A stretch of DNA of 64,000 nt, taken from Endotrypanum monterogeii (lineage: Eukaryota > Euglenozoa > Kinetoplastea > Trypanosomatida > Trypanosomatidae). The notes beneath the pieces were generated by a model. The model was not told the origin of the DNA and ran no database searches. It was given only the letters and a program-made list of their open reading frames with translations. Of this stretch, positions 19,279 through 29,330 are shown in pieces (the stretch's first letter is position 1; the number at the start of each line of letters is the position of its first letter). Location: the NCBI GenBank assembly GCA_000333855.2, contig CM007341.1:144676-208675 (forward strand), given 5' to 3'. The translations under genes were made by a program, and so were the position numbers.

Positions 19279-20607
19279 CTACACCCGCATATAATTTTTT
19301 TTCTGCCGCCGTGTCTTGAGCACCCATTCTTCTGCTGCGATAGGCAGCCACTCGTTCATGCGGAGTTGCACACCACGCAGCGGCATCTTGGTGGACCTCT
19401 TGCCCTTGGAGTGGCCGCTGCTGCGTCGATTCATAGATGATCCAGGCGACACGCCCAAGGAACGCTCCATCTCGCGAAGACTGGCTTCGGCGAACCTGCA
19501 GAAGGCGTGTTGCTCATCCGCCGGCAGCTGAAGCTCCTCCGTGAAAGCAGTGAGAGCTGCCCTATCCCCTGCACTGAGAGGAGGCGGAGACGGCACTCGG
19601 ATTTGCGTCACGGCAGACTGCATTGGGGAAGAGGAGATGACGCTACGACCACTGCGTTGGTTCCCGCATGTGGTAGCCCTCGAAGCACCCTTTTTACCTT
19701 TATCGCATGCAAGCAGGGTGGAGGGCGGCGTAGCCACAGCTGCCCGTTGGAGCGATGACGACGACCAAGATATGGGCGTGCTCGCAGCTGCTGCTGTGGC
19801 CACTCTACGTCGCACTTGGAGTCGCTTGCGAGCGGAGCGGGCAACCCCAAGGGCCGAAAATTCCTTTACTGCGGCCGCCGAAGCCTTGGGCAGACACCCT
19901 CGTCCACCTCGAGGCGGTGGTGCGGAGGCGCACACGGGTGCACCAGCGGAGGAGGATACCGTACGTTTCTCAGCTGCCCTCCTCCCTCGCACACTTATAC
20001 CGGGGTCAACTGCAGTGGTCGTTACGGACTCTCTACCGGCCTCGCCCACTGCGTCTGCAGAGCGCGATGTTAAGTGTGATCGGAAGATGGCGGCAAGCTC
20101 ATTGTACGCCTCCTTCTTGTGCGGCGGCACGATGAACCACCTGCTGGAGAGGTCCGCGATGAGGATGGGGAGAGGGACGTCAAGCCGGTTCGGGTCCGTC
20201 GCAAGACAGCCCATGACATACACTGTGAAACCACTCACTTGCTCTGACAGGATGCCATAAGCAAGGAAGACATCCACAGAAGGTGGAGATACGAGCTGAG
20301 CGACCGCCATCAGATCTGTGTTCGTAAGGTACTTGAGGTGCTCCCGGGTTCCCTTCAGCACCTGTTGTTTGAGTCGCTGCCGGATCTGTTCCTCCACTAT
20401 CATCATTCGCCGCACGTGTGTCTCGTGGGCGACAATCTCGCGCGCCCACCGCCGCTGTGCCGCTTTCATGGAACGCAAATAAACGTCGAGTTCCCCGACA
20501 GCCTGCTTACCAGCAGCTGAGTCACCACTGGTGAACACAGCAGCGCCCCTCGGCGTGGCGGTGGCGGGGACAACAGCCCTCACGAGGCGACAGGCTGAGC
20601 CCCACAT
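19279..20607 (-). CDS. Probable mitochondrial protein with HMG-box-like region
   Basis: 442 residues from the ATG at 20607; the frame continues upstream only to a TTG. The first 25 residues (MWGSACRLVRAVVPATATPR) are rich in Arg and Ala and lack acids, like a mitochondrial presequence. Residues 45-90 form a charged helix. Residues 125-178 resemble an HMG box: a hydrophobic first helix, then DLSSRWFIVPPHKKEAYNELA, which fits the helix 2-3 pattern (L..RW....P..K..Y..LA). The rest is basic and serine-rich, with a second helical segment near 375-400. HMG-box proteins compact mitochondrial DNA, so a kinetoplast role is conceivable but only inferred. It could equally be an unrelated kinetoplastid-specific protein. 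Confidence 0.7.
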   Translation of the reverse strand: MWGSACRLVRAVVPATATPRGAAVFTSGDSAAGKQAVGELDVYLRSMKAAQRRWAREIVAHETHVRRMMIVEEQIRQRLKQQVLKGTREHLKYLTNTDLMAVAQLVSPPSVDVFLAYGILSEQVSGFTVYVMGCLATDPNRLDVPLPILIADLSSRWFIVPPHKKEAYNELAAIFRSHLTSRSADAVGEAGRESVTTTAVDPGISVRGRRAAEKRTVSSSAGAPVCASAPPPRGGRGCLPKASAAAVKEFSALGVARSARKRLQVRRRVATAAAASTPISWSSSSLQRAAVATPPSTLLACDKGKKGASRATTCGNQRSGRSVISSSPMQSAVTQIRVPSPPPLSAGDRAALTAFTEELQLPADEQHAFCRFAEASLREMERSLGVSPGSSMNRRSSGHSKGKRSTKMPLRGVQLRMNEWLPIAAEEWVLKTRRQKKNYMRV

Positions 20608-21345
20608 GACTTCGACGTGCAGAGACAACTGTGGGCAAGGAGATTAACTGTATGGAACCCTCCCATGGGTGCTCGTTTGTTGTGGTTGCAGAGGAGACCG
20701 GCAGGCAGGCAGGCAGGCAGGCAGGGAGGCAGGGAGGCAGGGAGGGAGGGAAAGAGGGGGGAGTAGCGGTGCGAGGGGAGGTGGAAAATGTAGACTACTC
20801 AACGCAAGCAATCTCACACCCAAACACAGACCAAACCAAGTTTGGCTCGTGTGGTCAATATTAGCTCCGCTGTTTTTTTTTTTTTGATCTGCGAAAGGTG
20901 GCCATGATTGAGCACGAGCAGTAATGAGGAAAAAAGAGAGAGGAAGGAAGTGGATGACGGTGGAAAACGTGGCGCTCGACAGCGTTGCAGCCCCCCTCGC
21001 TGCCCTGACGGAGGGGAAGAGGGAAAAAAGAAGTGGACAGCGGGCTACGGTGGGGTAAGAAAGAAGCAGAGAACGAAAATAGGCTCTGTGTGCATTACAA
21101 AGCAGACACGGTGGGGAAAGGGGGAAAAGGACTCATCCGAAGCAAGAAAAACGGGTGAGTAGTCCACCGATTACACCGCACAAGATGCCACACACACACA
21201 CACACACACACCTCACGCCTGCTAGTAGAAAAAGTCCTTTTTTTTTTTTGAATCACTGGAAACCGAAAACCTTCTGGATGTGCACACACCAAACTCGTCA
21301 TCTGCTCGGACACCTCCACACATGTTCTCTCCCCCCTGCCCCGCT
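20608..21345 (-). other. Intergenic spacer with GGCA/GGGA tetranucleotide repeat
   Basis: No gene seen. It has a (GGCA)n then (GGGA)n run at 20700-20755, a T-run near 20873-20885, (AC)n near 21187-21211 and a T-run near 21238-21249. Confidence 0.6.
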
Positions 21346-22728
21346 CTAGAACCCTTCGCGGGTCCTCTTCCGATCCCTTTCCGTGATGCCACGGCTTGCA
21401 TACTGCGGGATATCGGCCATATCCTTGGTGCTCACCCACTCCTCGCTCCGAGGTAAAGGCAGTCGCACCGCACCACCCTGCATCTGCCGTGCCGGTGGAA
21501 TGCGGAAAGGCCGCTGTGCATCCAACTCAGATTTAGGGTAATAAGACGTGTAGAAGGCAGCGTTGGCGTTGCCAAGCGCCGAGTCACCATGCCCGGCCTT
21601 GCGCTGGAGGGTGCCGAAGCCAGGACCGCGCTGACCAAGCGGCTGCTTAGCGTATATGTCCGAAAAGATGGGACTCGCATAGCGGACGACAGCTGTGGCG
21701 GCGCTGTGATGTGCGCCGGCTCCCCCGACTCCCAGAGCAGCAGAGTGATCTCCTGTGCGAGGGGCAGTCTCTCCTTTGACACTGGAGGTGCTTAGTTGGT
21801 CTAGCAACTTGCCCAGGGCCTCCCTGGCGTGCCCGCCTGTCGCTGACTCAGCGCCATCCCTGGTCCCCGCGCCGGCCGCCGAGTGGGCAGTTGATGCTGC
21901 CGACGCCGCCATCGTCACCTCCCGCCGCAGCTCCTTCAGTAGATCCTCGAAAAACGCTAAAGACGTGCGAGACGGCGCGCGGAAGTGCTGCGAGCGCACA
22001 AGCTCGAGGTACAGAGCAGCCCGTGTAGCCGGCAGACCCTCCAATGCTGACAGACATGCCTGCAATGTCGACTGAAACGCCCGTGCCTGGGCAGCTGTGA
22101 AAAATGGAGTCAACTCTGCATGCAACGTGGGCTGAGACGCTGCGGCCGTGGCGGAAACAGTGGACAGCGACGTCTGTCCACTTGTCTCGGATGCCGCGGC
22201 GGCGGCTGAAGAGGCTGTGGGGGGCGGCACCGCCGCGTTAGTACCGCTGTCCGCAGCACTCGCTGCACTCGGCGCCTCCACTTTCGTTGTCGCTACCGCA
22301 CCCGTCTCCATTGCAGTCAGCAACTCGGTTATCAGTGGCTCAGGCACCAGCTTGCGTTGCTTCCATCGGCGCACGAGGCGCAGAGACTTCTCCCGCCACG
22401 CTGGCTGGCCCGCCACGTAGATGGACGTGAATGCGGCGGGGGCCAGCGTCCAGAACTCTGTTAGGACTGCCGTCAACGCCTGATCAGCCTCACTCGATGT
22501 GGATGGCGATGCGGAAGCTGTACGCACAAGTGTGGCGTCCAACAGGCACAGCACCGGAAAGCATGACTCGACCCTGTCCCTCGTAAATCGCTGTGCCATG
22601 GCGACGGCAATGCGGTGAGGCACGACACGTCCTTGCAGCACCGCCGCACTGGCACTCTCCTGCACCTGTGTGATCTTTTCCTTGGACTCCCGCTGCAATT
22701 CATCTAGGGACACCTGGAATGCGTCCAT
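21346..22728 (-). CDS. CID-domain protein (Pcf11-like mRNA 3'-end factor candidate)
   Basis: 460 residues from the ATG at 22728; the frame extends upstream only through the (TA)n and (GA)n leader. Residues 1-150 match the RNA polymerase II CTD-interacting domain layout. A SLDELQRESKEKITQVQ helix is followed by a long helix, then SCFPVLCLLDATLVRTA (compare the P-x-L-Y-L-L-D-S-I helix of the family), and finally a REKSLRLVRRWKQRKLVPEPLI helix (compare R..M..L..TW....LFP). The rest is Ala/Ser/Thr-rich and of low complexity. CID proteins such as Pcf11 and Nrd1 bind phosphorylated CTD and act in 3'-end processing or termination. The trypanosomatid CTD lacks heptads, so the binding partner here is of interest. 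Confidence 0.75.
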   Translation of the reverse strand: MDAFQVSLDELQRESKEKITQVQESASAAVLQGRVVPHRIAVAMAQRFTRDRVESCFPVLCLLDATLVRTASASPSTSSEADQALTAVLTEFWTLAPAAFTSIYVAGQPAWREKSLRLVRRWKQRKLVPEPLITELLTAMETGAVATTKVEAPSAASAADSGTNAAVPPPTASSAAAAASETSGQTSLSTVSATAAASQPTLHAELTPFFTAAQARAFQSTLQACLSALEGLPATRAALYLELVRSQHFRAPSRTSLAFFEDLLKELRREVTMAASAASTAHSAAGAGTRDGAESATGGHAREALGKLLDQLSTSSVKGETAPRTGDHSAALGVGGAGAHHSAATAVVRYASPIFSDIYAKQPLGQRGPGFGTLQRKAGHGDSALGNANAAFYTSYYPKSELDAQRPFRIPPARQMQGGAVRLPLPRSEEWVSTKDMADIPQYASRGITERDRKRTREGF

Positions 22729-22733
22729 AGTGG

Positions 22734-22775
<42 letters not shown>

Positions 22776-24205
22776 CAGCGGTAGCTGCCACTTCTACTGC
22801 AAAGCTGTGTGTAGATACAAAGAACGAGAGAAATCAATCATGCGGTGTTGTGTTTGTGTGTGAATGTGTGGGTGTTGAGATACAAGCAGCCGCAGACATA
22901 AAAACACAGTGGGGCTCGTTCAGGAAGGATTGCGCGCACACGCACACACAGATCGATAACATATACAATGAGAAAATATCCAGATGAAGAAATTATGAGT
23001 ACCACCAGGAGGGTTGAGAGCAGCAGGCGCGTATCGCGAGTGGACAGCAGGTGCATCAGAGAAAGTAGAATCGATGCGGAAGGAAAAGCGGTGGGGGTAG
23101 TGTGCCATCAAGGCTTCCCTCACTTCCGTCATGTGGACACACGCAGACGCCTTCTTTTTCCAGCCAGACACACACATCGGAGCGCCTTAGGGCACAAACA
23201 CAAAACATCGCCTCTTAATTTCAATAAATGGAAAGGAAACGTATATTTGTGCGCACACACACACACACACACACACGCATACACATATATATATATGTGT
23301 GTATGCGTGTGTGTGTGATCGACTTCACTCGTCATAGCCCGTTGCACGCACATTTCCGTTGGGCACGAGTCGCTTCAGGTGTCTGATGAATTGATGGAAG
23401 CACCAGCAGAGCCGAGAAAAATATATACAACTGGAGCAGTAAAAACAGGGCAAAAAATGGGTAGCCGTAAGAGCTGGTGACAATAGGTGGAGAGTGCTCA
23501 TCAAGCCTTGCAAGGAGATACCATGACGCCGCTGTGCCTCGAGCCATGGGCTAGACAATCACCACAACTACCTAGAGCACTCTCGTCGTCTTTTCTCGCT
23601 CTTTTCGCACCATCGCTCGCACAGAAGCATCGGCACACACACACGCATACACACAACGAAGCAATCAGTGAAAATTAATGCCTCAAAGCGTTCGGTCATC
23701 AAAGCCTTCGCCTTCGTGGACTTATAAAGAATTTACGAGTGTGTGCGTGTGTGTGTCTGTTCACATCTCGCTCCGTCATCTAGGTTTTCATTCCTCCAGA
23801 TGCGGATGAAGCAGGTCTGAGTTAGAGCAGCGGCAGCGACAGCAGCGGCAAGGGGAAGAGATGTGTTGCAGAAGCTGCTGCCGTAACCTCTTTTAGGTAT
23901 CCGTGTGCACAACCGGGAATATGGAAGAAGAATATGGAGAAAGGGAAGTGCGGATGGGGAAGGGAAGGAGGAGGGAGGAAGGAGGAGGAACAACTGCCGC
24001 AGTGACTAAGAAAGGCCTGTATTTAGAAAGAAAAAAAAACAGTCAGGCGGTGCAGTATGCAGGATCTGGTGAATGCAGACACAAATGGAATCAACACGAG
24101 GCACTATTCACAACACGAGTCACACACACGTGCACACAGTGTTTCTGTGTGTGTGGAATACTCGAAGTTCCTTCCCTCCTCCTCTTCTAACACCCTCATC
24201 CTTAG
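22729..24205 (-). other. Intergenic spacer
   Basis: About 1.5 kb without a recognisable gene. A TA tract (22734-22757) merging into (GA)n (22758-22775) directly precedes the CID gene start. CA tracts lie near 23255-23276, with short TA/GT tracts at 23284-23318. Confidence 0.55.
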
Positions 24206-25378
24206 TCACTTGAGTCGTCGTCCTTGTGAAAGGTACTCATAGACTCGCTCGTCACGGTCGCGCTTTCGGTGCGTGCTCGCGTACGCTTGGGCCACAGAAA
24301 TTGATCGTGGGACCGCGGCTCTGCTGTCTTGTTCAATGAAGCACCGTGCGGGGTGCTCCCCCAGTGAAGATGCGCGTGCGCACAAAGATGCGGGCACTGC
24401 TCCAGACGGCGGAGGAGACTGGAGAACCTCACCACCAGTCGCAAACTCGTCCATCCGTGGAAGACGTAAAGGGGGCTCAGACCCAGCCAACCGCACCTCG
24501 GGATCATCATGCTTTTCCTCTGCCAACATGACTTCCTCATGCCTATGCTTAGCAGACACCGCGCAGTCACATGACGCGCGCTTGCGCTCAGCATACTTGG
24601 TCACCCCGGGAGGAACACTCGGATACCACATCAATGCAAGCGGCGGTGGCGCGAGAACATCGTCAGCGGTGAGTTGCGCGAGGAAGCTAGGCCCTCGACC
24701 CTCGGCAGACGCGGTACACAGAGCCTGTAGTGTTTTCGGGGAAAGCGGAGAGCGGGGTTCGCCGCGCTGTTGCTGCTGCTTCTGTCGAACAAGAGCCGCT
24801 GTGATAGGATCCGCAGGTAGTGAGAAGCCCAAAGAGGCTCTGGTGGCGGCGGTGGTGGCTACAACGGGGTGCACATGCAAGCGCCAAGCGCTGCGGTTTT
24901 CTCCGCATTGCTGAGACCGTGTCTCATCCTGCTTGGCGGCCTCGTCTTCTTCAGCGCCGCAGCTGAAGCAACCTTCGGCGACGATGCCGCTGTTCATTGC
25001 GGGATCGAAGACGACGGCCTCCTCGCTTTCCGAGATGGATGGGTTCAGAGCTGACTGCTGAAGTTCAGAAAGGTGAGGGGACTTGAAAAGGATATCGCCA
25101 CGAGCGGTCCTAACAGGTGGCTCAGGCACGAATCCTGGCGGCACACCATTAGTCCCACTGCTGCCAGGAGCGAGCATTCCCATCGGGCCGCCCAGAGACA
25201 CTCCTTGGGGGGCATAGCCGCTGCTCGCAAGACTGGGCGATGGGACAGCACCTAACGAAACAGTGTACGCCATTGGCTGCGGTGATGTCATCGCTGTTGA
25301 TGTGTATACATCATTGCCAGTGCCTGATGTGGCGCACACCCCCAGCGATGTATTGTGAAAGGGTAGCAGTGATGCCAT
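24206..25378 (-). CDS. Hypothetical protein, low-complexity, nuclear-like C-terminus
   Basis: 390 residues from the ATG at 25378. No family is recognised. The N-terminal 100 residues are Ser/Gly/Pro-rich and probably disordered. A CFSCGAEEDEA motif sits near residue 136, and there is a QKQQQQR run near 200. A proline/hydrophobic segment (LAPPPLALMWYPSVPPG) lies near 245-260. The C-terminus is basic (HRKRDRDERVYEYLSQGRR). Basic patches (YAERKRA and the C-terminus) could be nuclear signals. Codon and amino-acid composition match the neighbouring true genes, and the frame is uninterrupted, which supports coding. Confidence 0.7.
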   Translation of the reverse strand: MASLLPFHNTSLGVCATSGTGNDVYTSTAMTSPQPMAYTVSLGAVPSPSLASSGYAPQGVSLGGPMGMLAPGSSGTNGVPPGFVPEPPVRTARGDILFKSPHLSELQQSALNPSISESEEAVVFDPAMNSGIVAEGCFSCGAEEDEAAKQDETRSQQCGENRSAWRLHVHPVVATTAATRASLGFSLPADPITAALVRQKQQQQRGEPRSPLSPKTLQALCTASAEGRGPSFLAQLTADDVLAPPPLALMWYPSVPPGVTKYAERKRASCDCAVSAKHRHEEVMLAEEKHDDPEVRLAGSEPPLRLPRMDEFATGGEVLQSPPPSGAVPASLCARASSLGEHPARCFIEQDSRAAVPRSISVAQAYASTHRKRDRDERVYEYLSQGRRLK

Positions 25379-26692
25379 CCACAGAGGAGAACTCGGGCCT
25401 CACCGATGCGAGCGCCACCGCAAATTCTGAAGTAATCCAGAATTCCACAGGAGGGGAATAGAGAGAGGGGAAAGGAAGATAATACTTTTTCTATATAAAC
25501 GCACAAAAACAAACAAACACACACCGGCCTTCTTCCCACCCACCCCGCCTCCTCTCTCTATCTCACACACACGTTTGCTTACTTTTCCTTCCACACTTTT
25601 TTTTTTTATGTTATATATTTTTTTTCCTCAACGCCTCTTCAAGCAAACAACACACAGAAATATACGAAAAAATTGTGCGATGCGTATCGTGTGAGGTTGT
25701 TCCTTTAGCATTACATTCAGCGTCAAAGGCACACAATGAGGTAAAACATAATCGAGTGCATGGGCAAATGGAGTGTACGCGGTAAAAAAAAAAAAAAAAA
25801 GCAGAGAGGAAGGGGGGGAGAGCAGTAGAAGGAGACCATAGATATCCGTGTAACTGTGGCTGTGCGAGCAGCGGACTCCAAAACATAAACATTGGTAACC
25901 CAGAACCAAACATACAATGCGCTCGACCGGGAGCAGGGTCACACTGCAGGTGTGCACCGTTTATCTGAGCTCCTTTATGGATCGCCTTGTCGGGAGACAA
26001 TCTAGATAGGTTAGCTGGAACATGGTCAACACGATGGAGTAATCAACCAACCCTCTCCGCGAGGACCCATGCGCGATCCCTCAAAAGAATCCAATCAAAA
26101 ACGTGAGTTCACGGATGATTGTTTGTTTTTTTGTTGTTTTTGTTTTCTTTTTTTGTTTTTTCGCATGTTGTTCCTCTTTGTTTCCGAGCGTGAATTCTCT
26201 CACATCATCACGATCCCTCTCCACGTTGACCACACCGTCAAATCAAAACACACGAAACCATCGAGCAGCGCCTCTTTTCTTACCCCTACCTCCCACCCGA
26301 TTTGGCGGAGAAAAAAAAGAGTATATATACATATATATATATATATATATTATTTTTTTTTCTGCTACGTTACCTAAGCAACTGCCCACCCTACACGCAC
26401 AGAGACACATGACATCCACGGCATGTGAGCCAGCCCCTGGAAAAGCATACCACTCCGAAGCATCTGTGTAGATGACCTGAAAAAAAAAAAAAGGGCCCTC
26501 AGTGAGACGCCACGATCCGTCATGATTGTATTTCGACTTGAGGCCCATTACCCAAAGAGGTGCCATGCTGTTCTGTGCTGCAATGCAACTCATACGTGCA
26601 GAGAGCGCACCACACCGTGCCTGGGTGCACAGCACCCCCGCTTATGATGTACACACCACTAAGCGAATGCAGGTACACTACGTCTGCCTCAC
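25379..26692 (-). other. Intergenic spacer
   Basis: About 1.3 kb. T-rich and A-rich homopolymers (for example 25784-25800 and 26120-26165) and a TA tract near 26325-26350. No gene seen. Confidence 0.6.
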
Positions 26693-28288
26693 TCACTCGG
26701 GTGTGAAGACGGTTAATGCCACTCTCGACGAGCGCGCCTCCTCGAGCGCTGCTGCGAACACCCCACGAAATGCATTGCCGCAAAACAAGACGACTGCCAT
26801 CTGAGTTGAACACATCGGCGCGCTTGCCTCGTCGGATAAGGGGCAATCGCCATCCTCTACGGAAGAGTCAGCGCTAATCTGAGGTGCTGCCACCGTGCCT
26901 GCCCCGTTGTGTGTACCACCCGTTTCCATCGTCTCAAGGAGCGCAACAAGGACGTGCTCCGGTCCCAACAAGGCGTCCACCAGCACTTCCTCAACGAGGA
27001 TAGATGGACCTGCGACCTCAGTGCAGGTCCGCACATACGCCTCATACGACGCGGGTGCTACGCCAGCGCGAATCAACAATTTGATGGTGACACCACTACC
27101 CCGCATGGGGTGCTGCAGGAGCAACGTGTTCAGCTCAGTCGGTGACAGAGACGTACAGTCCACGATGGCCAAACGGCGCTGCTGACCCTCAATGGCACGT
27201 ACGCGCACGTAGCTCTCGAGGTGAAAGACTCCGCTGAGCTCTGGATCCTTGGCGAACGCTTGCTCCCATGTGCACGGCCGCCCATCGGCCAGACCCAATT
27301 TATTCAACAACAGCGGCGCCACCTCGTCGACATCCGTCCATACCGGCAGCTGGTGGCCGCGACCCAGTATGTGCAAGGCGTGCTGAACCGCCGCGCACGG
27401 CCTGAAATCGTCCAGAGCACCGGAAGGGAGTTGTGGTGTAGCAGCGGCATCCGGCAATGCCCGCCATGTCACCGACACGCTGTTGTATCCCGTGCGATGA
27501 TATAAAACTGCACCCGTCACAGCAGATCGCGTCAACGTCACAATGTGCGTAAAATTCGTGTGCACGAGCTGGGCGAAGGAGTCCACACCGCTATATTCCT
27601 TTGACCACACAGGGGTGTACCTCGCAAGGATCGGCCAGCTGCCTCGCAGCCACGCATCCAGCTCAGGCTCCGACCAACCCTCGTACGGAATATGCGCGGC
27701 CACGCGGTCGAGGACGGACGCCCAGTCAAACGGGACGACACCCCGCACAGACCCCTTTGTCTTACCCTCGCCGCCTCTCCCATCAACGGTGATCCATGTG
27801 AAGTAGCAGTGAAGCCGTAGAGTTTGCCAGACCGCCGTCCTCCACAGCGCTGAGGCAGTCGAGGGGAGGTGTACCCCTGGACCCGGCGCCACCTTCGTCT
27901 TGAAGCCCAAGTGCTTCCCTAAGACTTCCTCCATCTCTGCAACCGGCACTGCCGCATGCCCAGCCGCCAGGCGCAGAAGGCGCAACATCTCCTGTTTGTT
28001 GCCAGTGACACGCCGAACAAGGTCCATTGGGACTGCATCACTTGCCGAAGAATCCGCTGTCGTGAGTGTGGCGGTGTGCCGGCGCTGGGTGTAAAGACAA
28101 GCTGCAGCTGGAGATGGGGTGACTTGACTGGAAGGCAAAACAGAAAGCCAATGGCACCCGCATAGTGACAGCGGCGGCGGTGAAGTCGATGAAGAGATCT
28201 TTCTGTCAGCACTAAATATAGAACAACGAGCGTAACCTGCAACAGCGCATGTGGACCGCGTCGCCCAGGCAGTCCTACGAAGAAGCAT
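26693..28288 (-). CDS. Conserved hypothetical protein, probably mitochondrial
   Basis: 531 residues from the ATG at 28288. The N-terminus (MLLRRTAWATRSTCAV) has the Arg/hydrophobic pattern of a mitochondrial presequence without acids. A helical region follows (DLVRRVTGNKQEMLRLLRLAA), then an extended alpha/beta-like body (residues about 120-460) with regularly placed hydrophobics. It includes a VVPFDWASVLDRVAAHIPYEGWSE segment split by charged turns. I recognise no named family. Kinetoplastid mitochondrial RNA-processing complexes contain many proteins of this general type, but that is only a suggestion. Confidence 0.75.
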   Translation of the reverse strand: MLLRRTAWATRSTCAVAGYARCSIFSADRKISSSTSPPPLSLCGCHWLSVLPSSQVTPSPAAACLYTQRRHTATLTTADSSASDAVPMDLVRRVTGNKQEMLRLLRLAAGHAAVPVAEMEEVLGKHLGFKTKVAPGPGVHLPSTASALWRTAVWQTLRLHCYFTWITVDGRGGEGKTKGSVRGVVPFDWASVLDRVAAHIPYEGWSEPELDAWLRGSWPILARYTPVWSKEYSGVDSFAQLVHTNFTHIVTLTRSAVTGAVLYHRTGYNSVSVTWRALPDAAATPQLPSGALDDFRPCAAVQHALHILGRGHQLPVWTDVDEVAPLLLNKLGLADGRPCTWEQAFAKDPELSGVFHLESYVRVRAIEGQQRRLAIVDCTSLSPTELNTLLLQHPMRGSGVTIKLLIRAGVAPASYEAYVRTCTEVAGPSILVEEVLVDALLGPEHVLVALLETMETGGTHNGAGTVAAPQISADSSVEDGDCPLSDEASAPMCSTQMAVVLFCGNAFRGVFAAALEEARSSRVALTVFTPE

Positions 28289-28828
28289 AGCGAGAGCAAC
28301 GAGAAGCAGGTATACTCGTGTGTGTATGTGCGAACCGCTCACGTTTTCTTTTTTCCAGAGTAGTCGATGGTGGTCTCTCTACAGTGGCGCGCATACACAC
28401 ACACAAGCGCCAGGCTGTGGAAGTAGAGAGAAGGGGTCGACTCTTTAAGTGCCAAGTAAGTGCAACAGCAGCTCGCGGCCAATGTAGCACGCAGAGTGCA
28501 GAAAAAAAAAAGAGGAGGGATAGTAGAAAATTGATTTTTTCCTCAACAAATGCTGCAGCGAAAGAGGCGCCCACGCTGCCCGACAGAAAAACACGAGGCA
28601 GGGGAGAGAAAGGGACCTTCGTGCGCTCGGAGCTAAGACCGGCGGCCCTCAGAACCAAGAACAGAGCCGGCGACCCACACACACAACCTCACGCTGGTAC
28701 TTATGACAGATCGTTACATCAATCCTCAAGGTGCATGTGTCTCGATCTCCCTCCTCGATTAAAGTGAAAAAGTTTCTGCGACATTTGCAGACATCTCTGC
28801 GTGTTGTGTGTGTAGGCGTGCCCCTAAA

Positions 28829-28867
<39 letters not shown>

Positions 28868-29330
28868 GTAGAGTATTTTTTTTTGTATATTTATATTTAT
28901 GCCTCGAGTCGTCGAGAAAAAATTTAAAATTCCCTTGGGTGTGCGTTTGTCGGTTAGGTTGGGAATGACTTAAACGGTGCATCGACGTCCCTTCTGGGCT
29001 GCGTGTATATATCATAGGGGGAGAGCGCGTTTCGTGTTCCCCTGACGGTAGGTGGTTTGAAAGCGAAGGGAGACAAATGACTGGTTTTTTGTCCCGGTTG
29101 AGCAATGCGGATTGCCCTACCCCCCCCCTGCCCCACCCCTCATTGTGTTCGTCGTCTTTGCGACCCTCGTCTATCGCAAATTACCGAAAAAAAAGAAAAA
29201 AAGGAAACAGAAAAGAAACAGACGCTGAACACTTTATACGCATCTCTGAGGGAGAAACGGAAGCAGTGCACCGCCCCCTCCCCTCGCCAATTGAATCGCG
29301 CCATCCCTCTTGCGGTGAGTAGAGAGACGA
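28289..29330 (-). other. Intergenic spacer
   Basis: About 1.0 kb between the mitochondrial-type gene and the helicase. It holds an (AC)n/(AT)n compound tract at about 28829-28867 and poly-T/poly-A runs. No gene seen. Confidence 0.6.

Noticed and set aside
20700..20755. A possible CRISPR-like or telomeric array
   Set aside because: It is a simple (GGCA)/(GGGA) tetranucleotide run with no spacers, and it is not the trypanosomatid telomere repeat TTAGGG.
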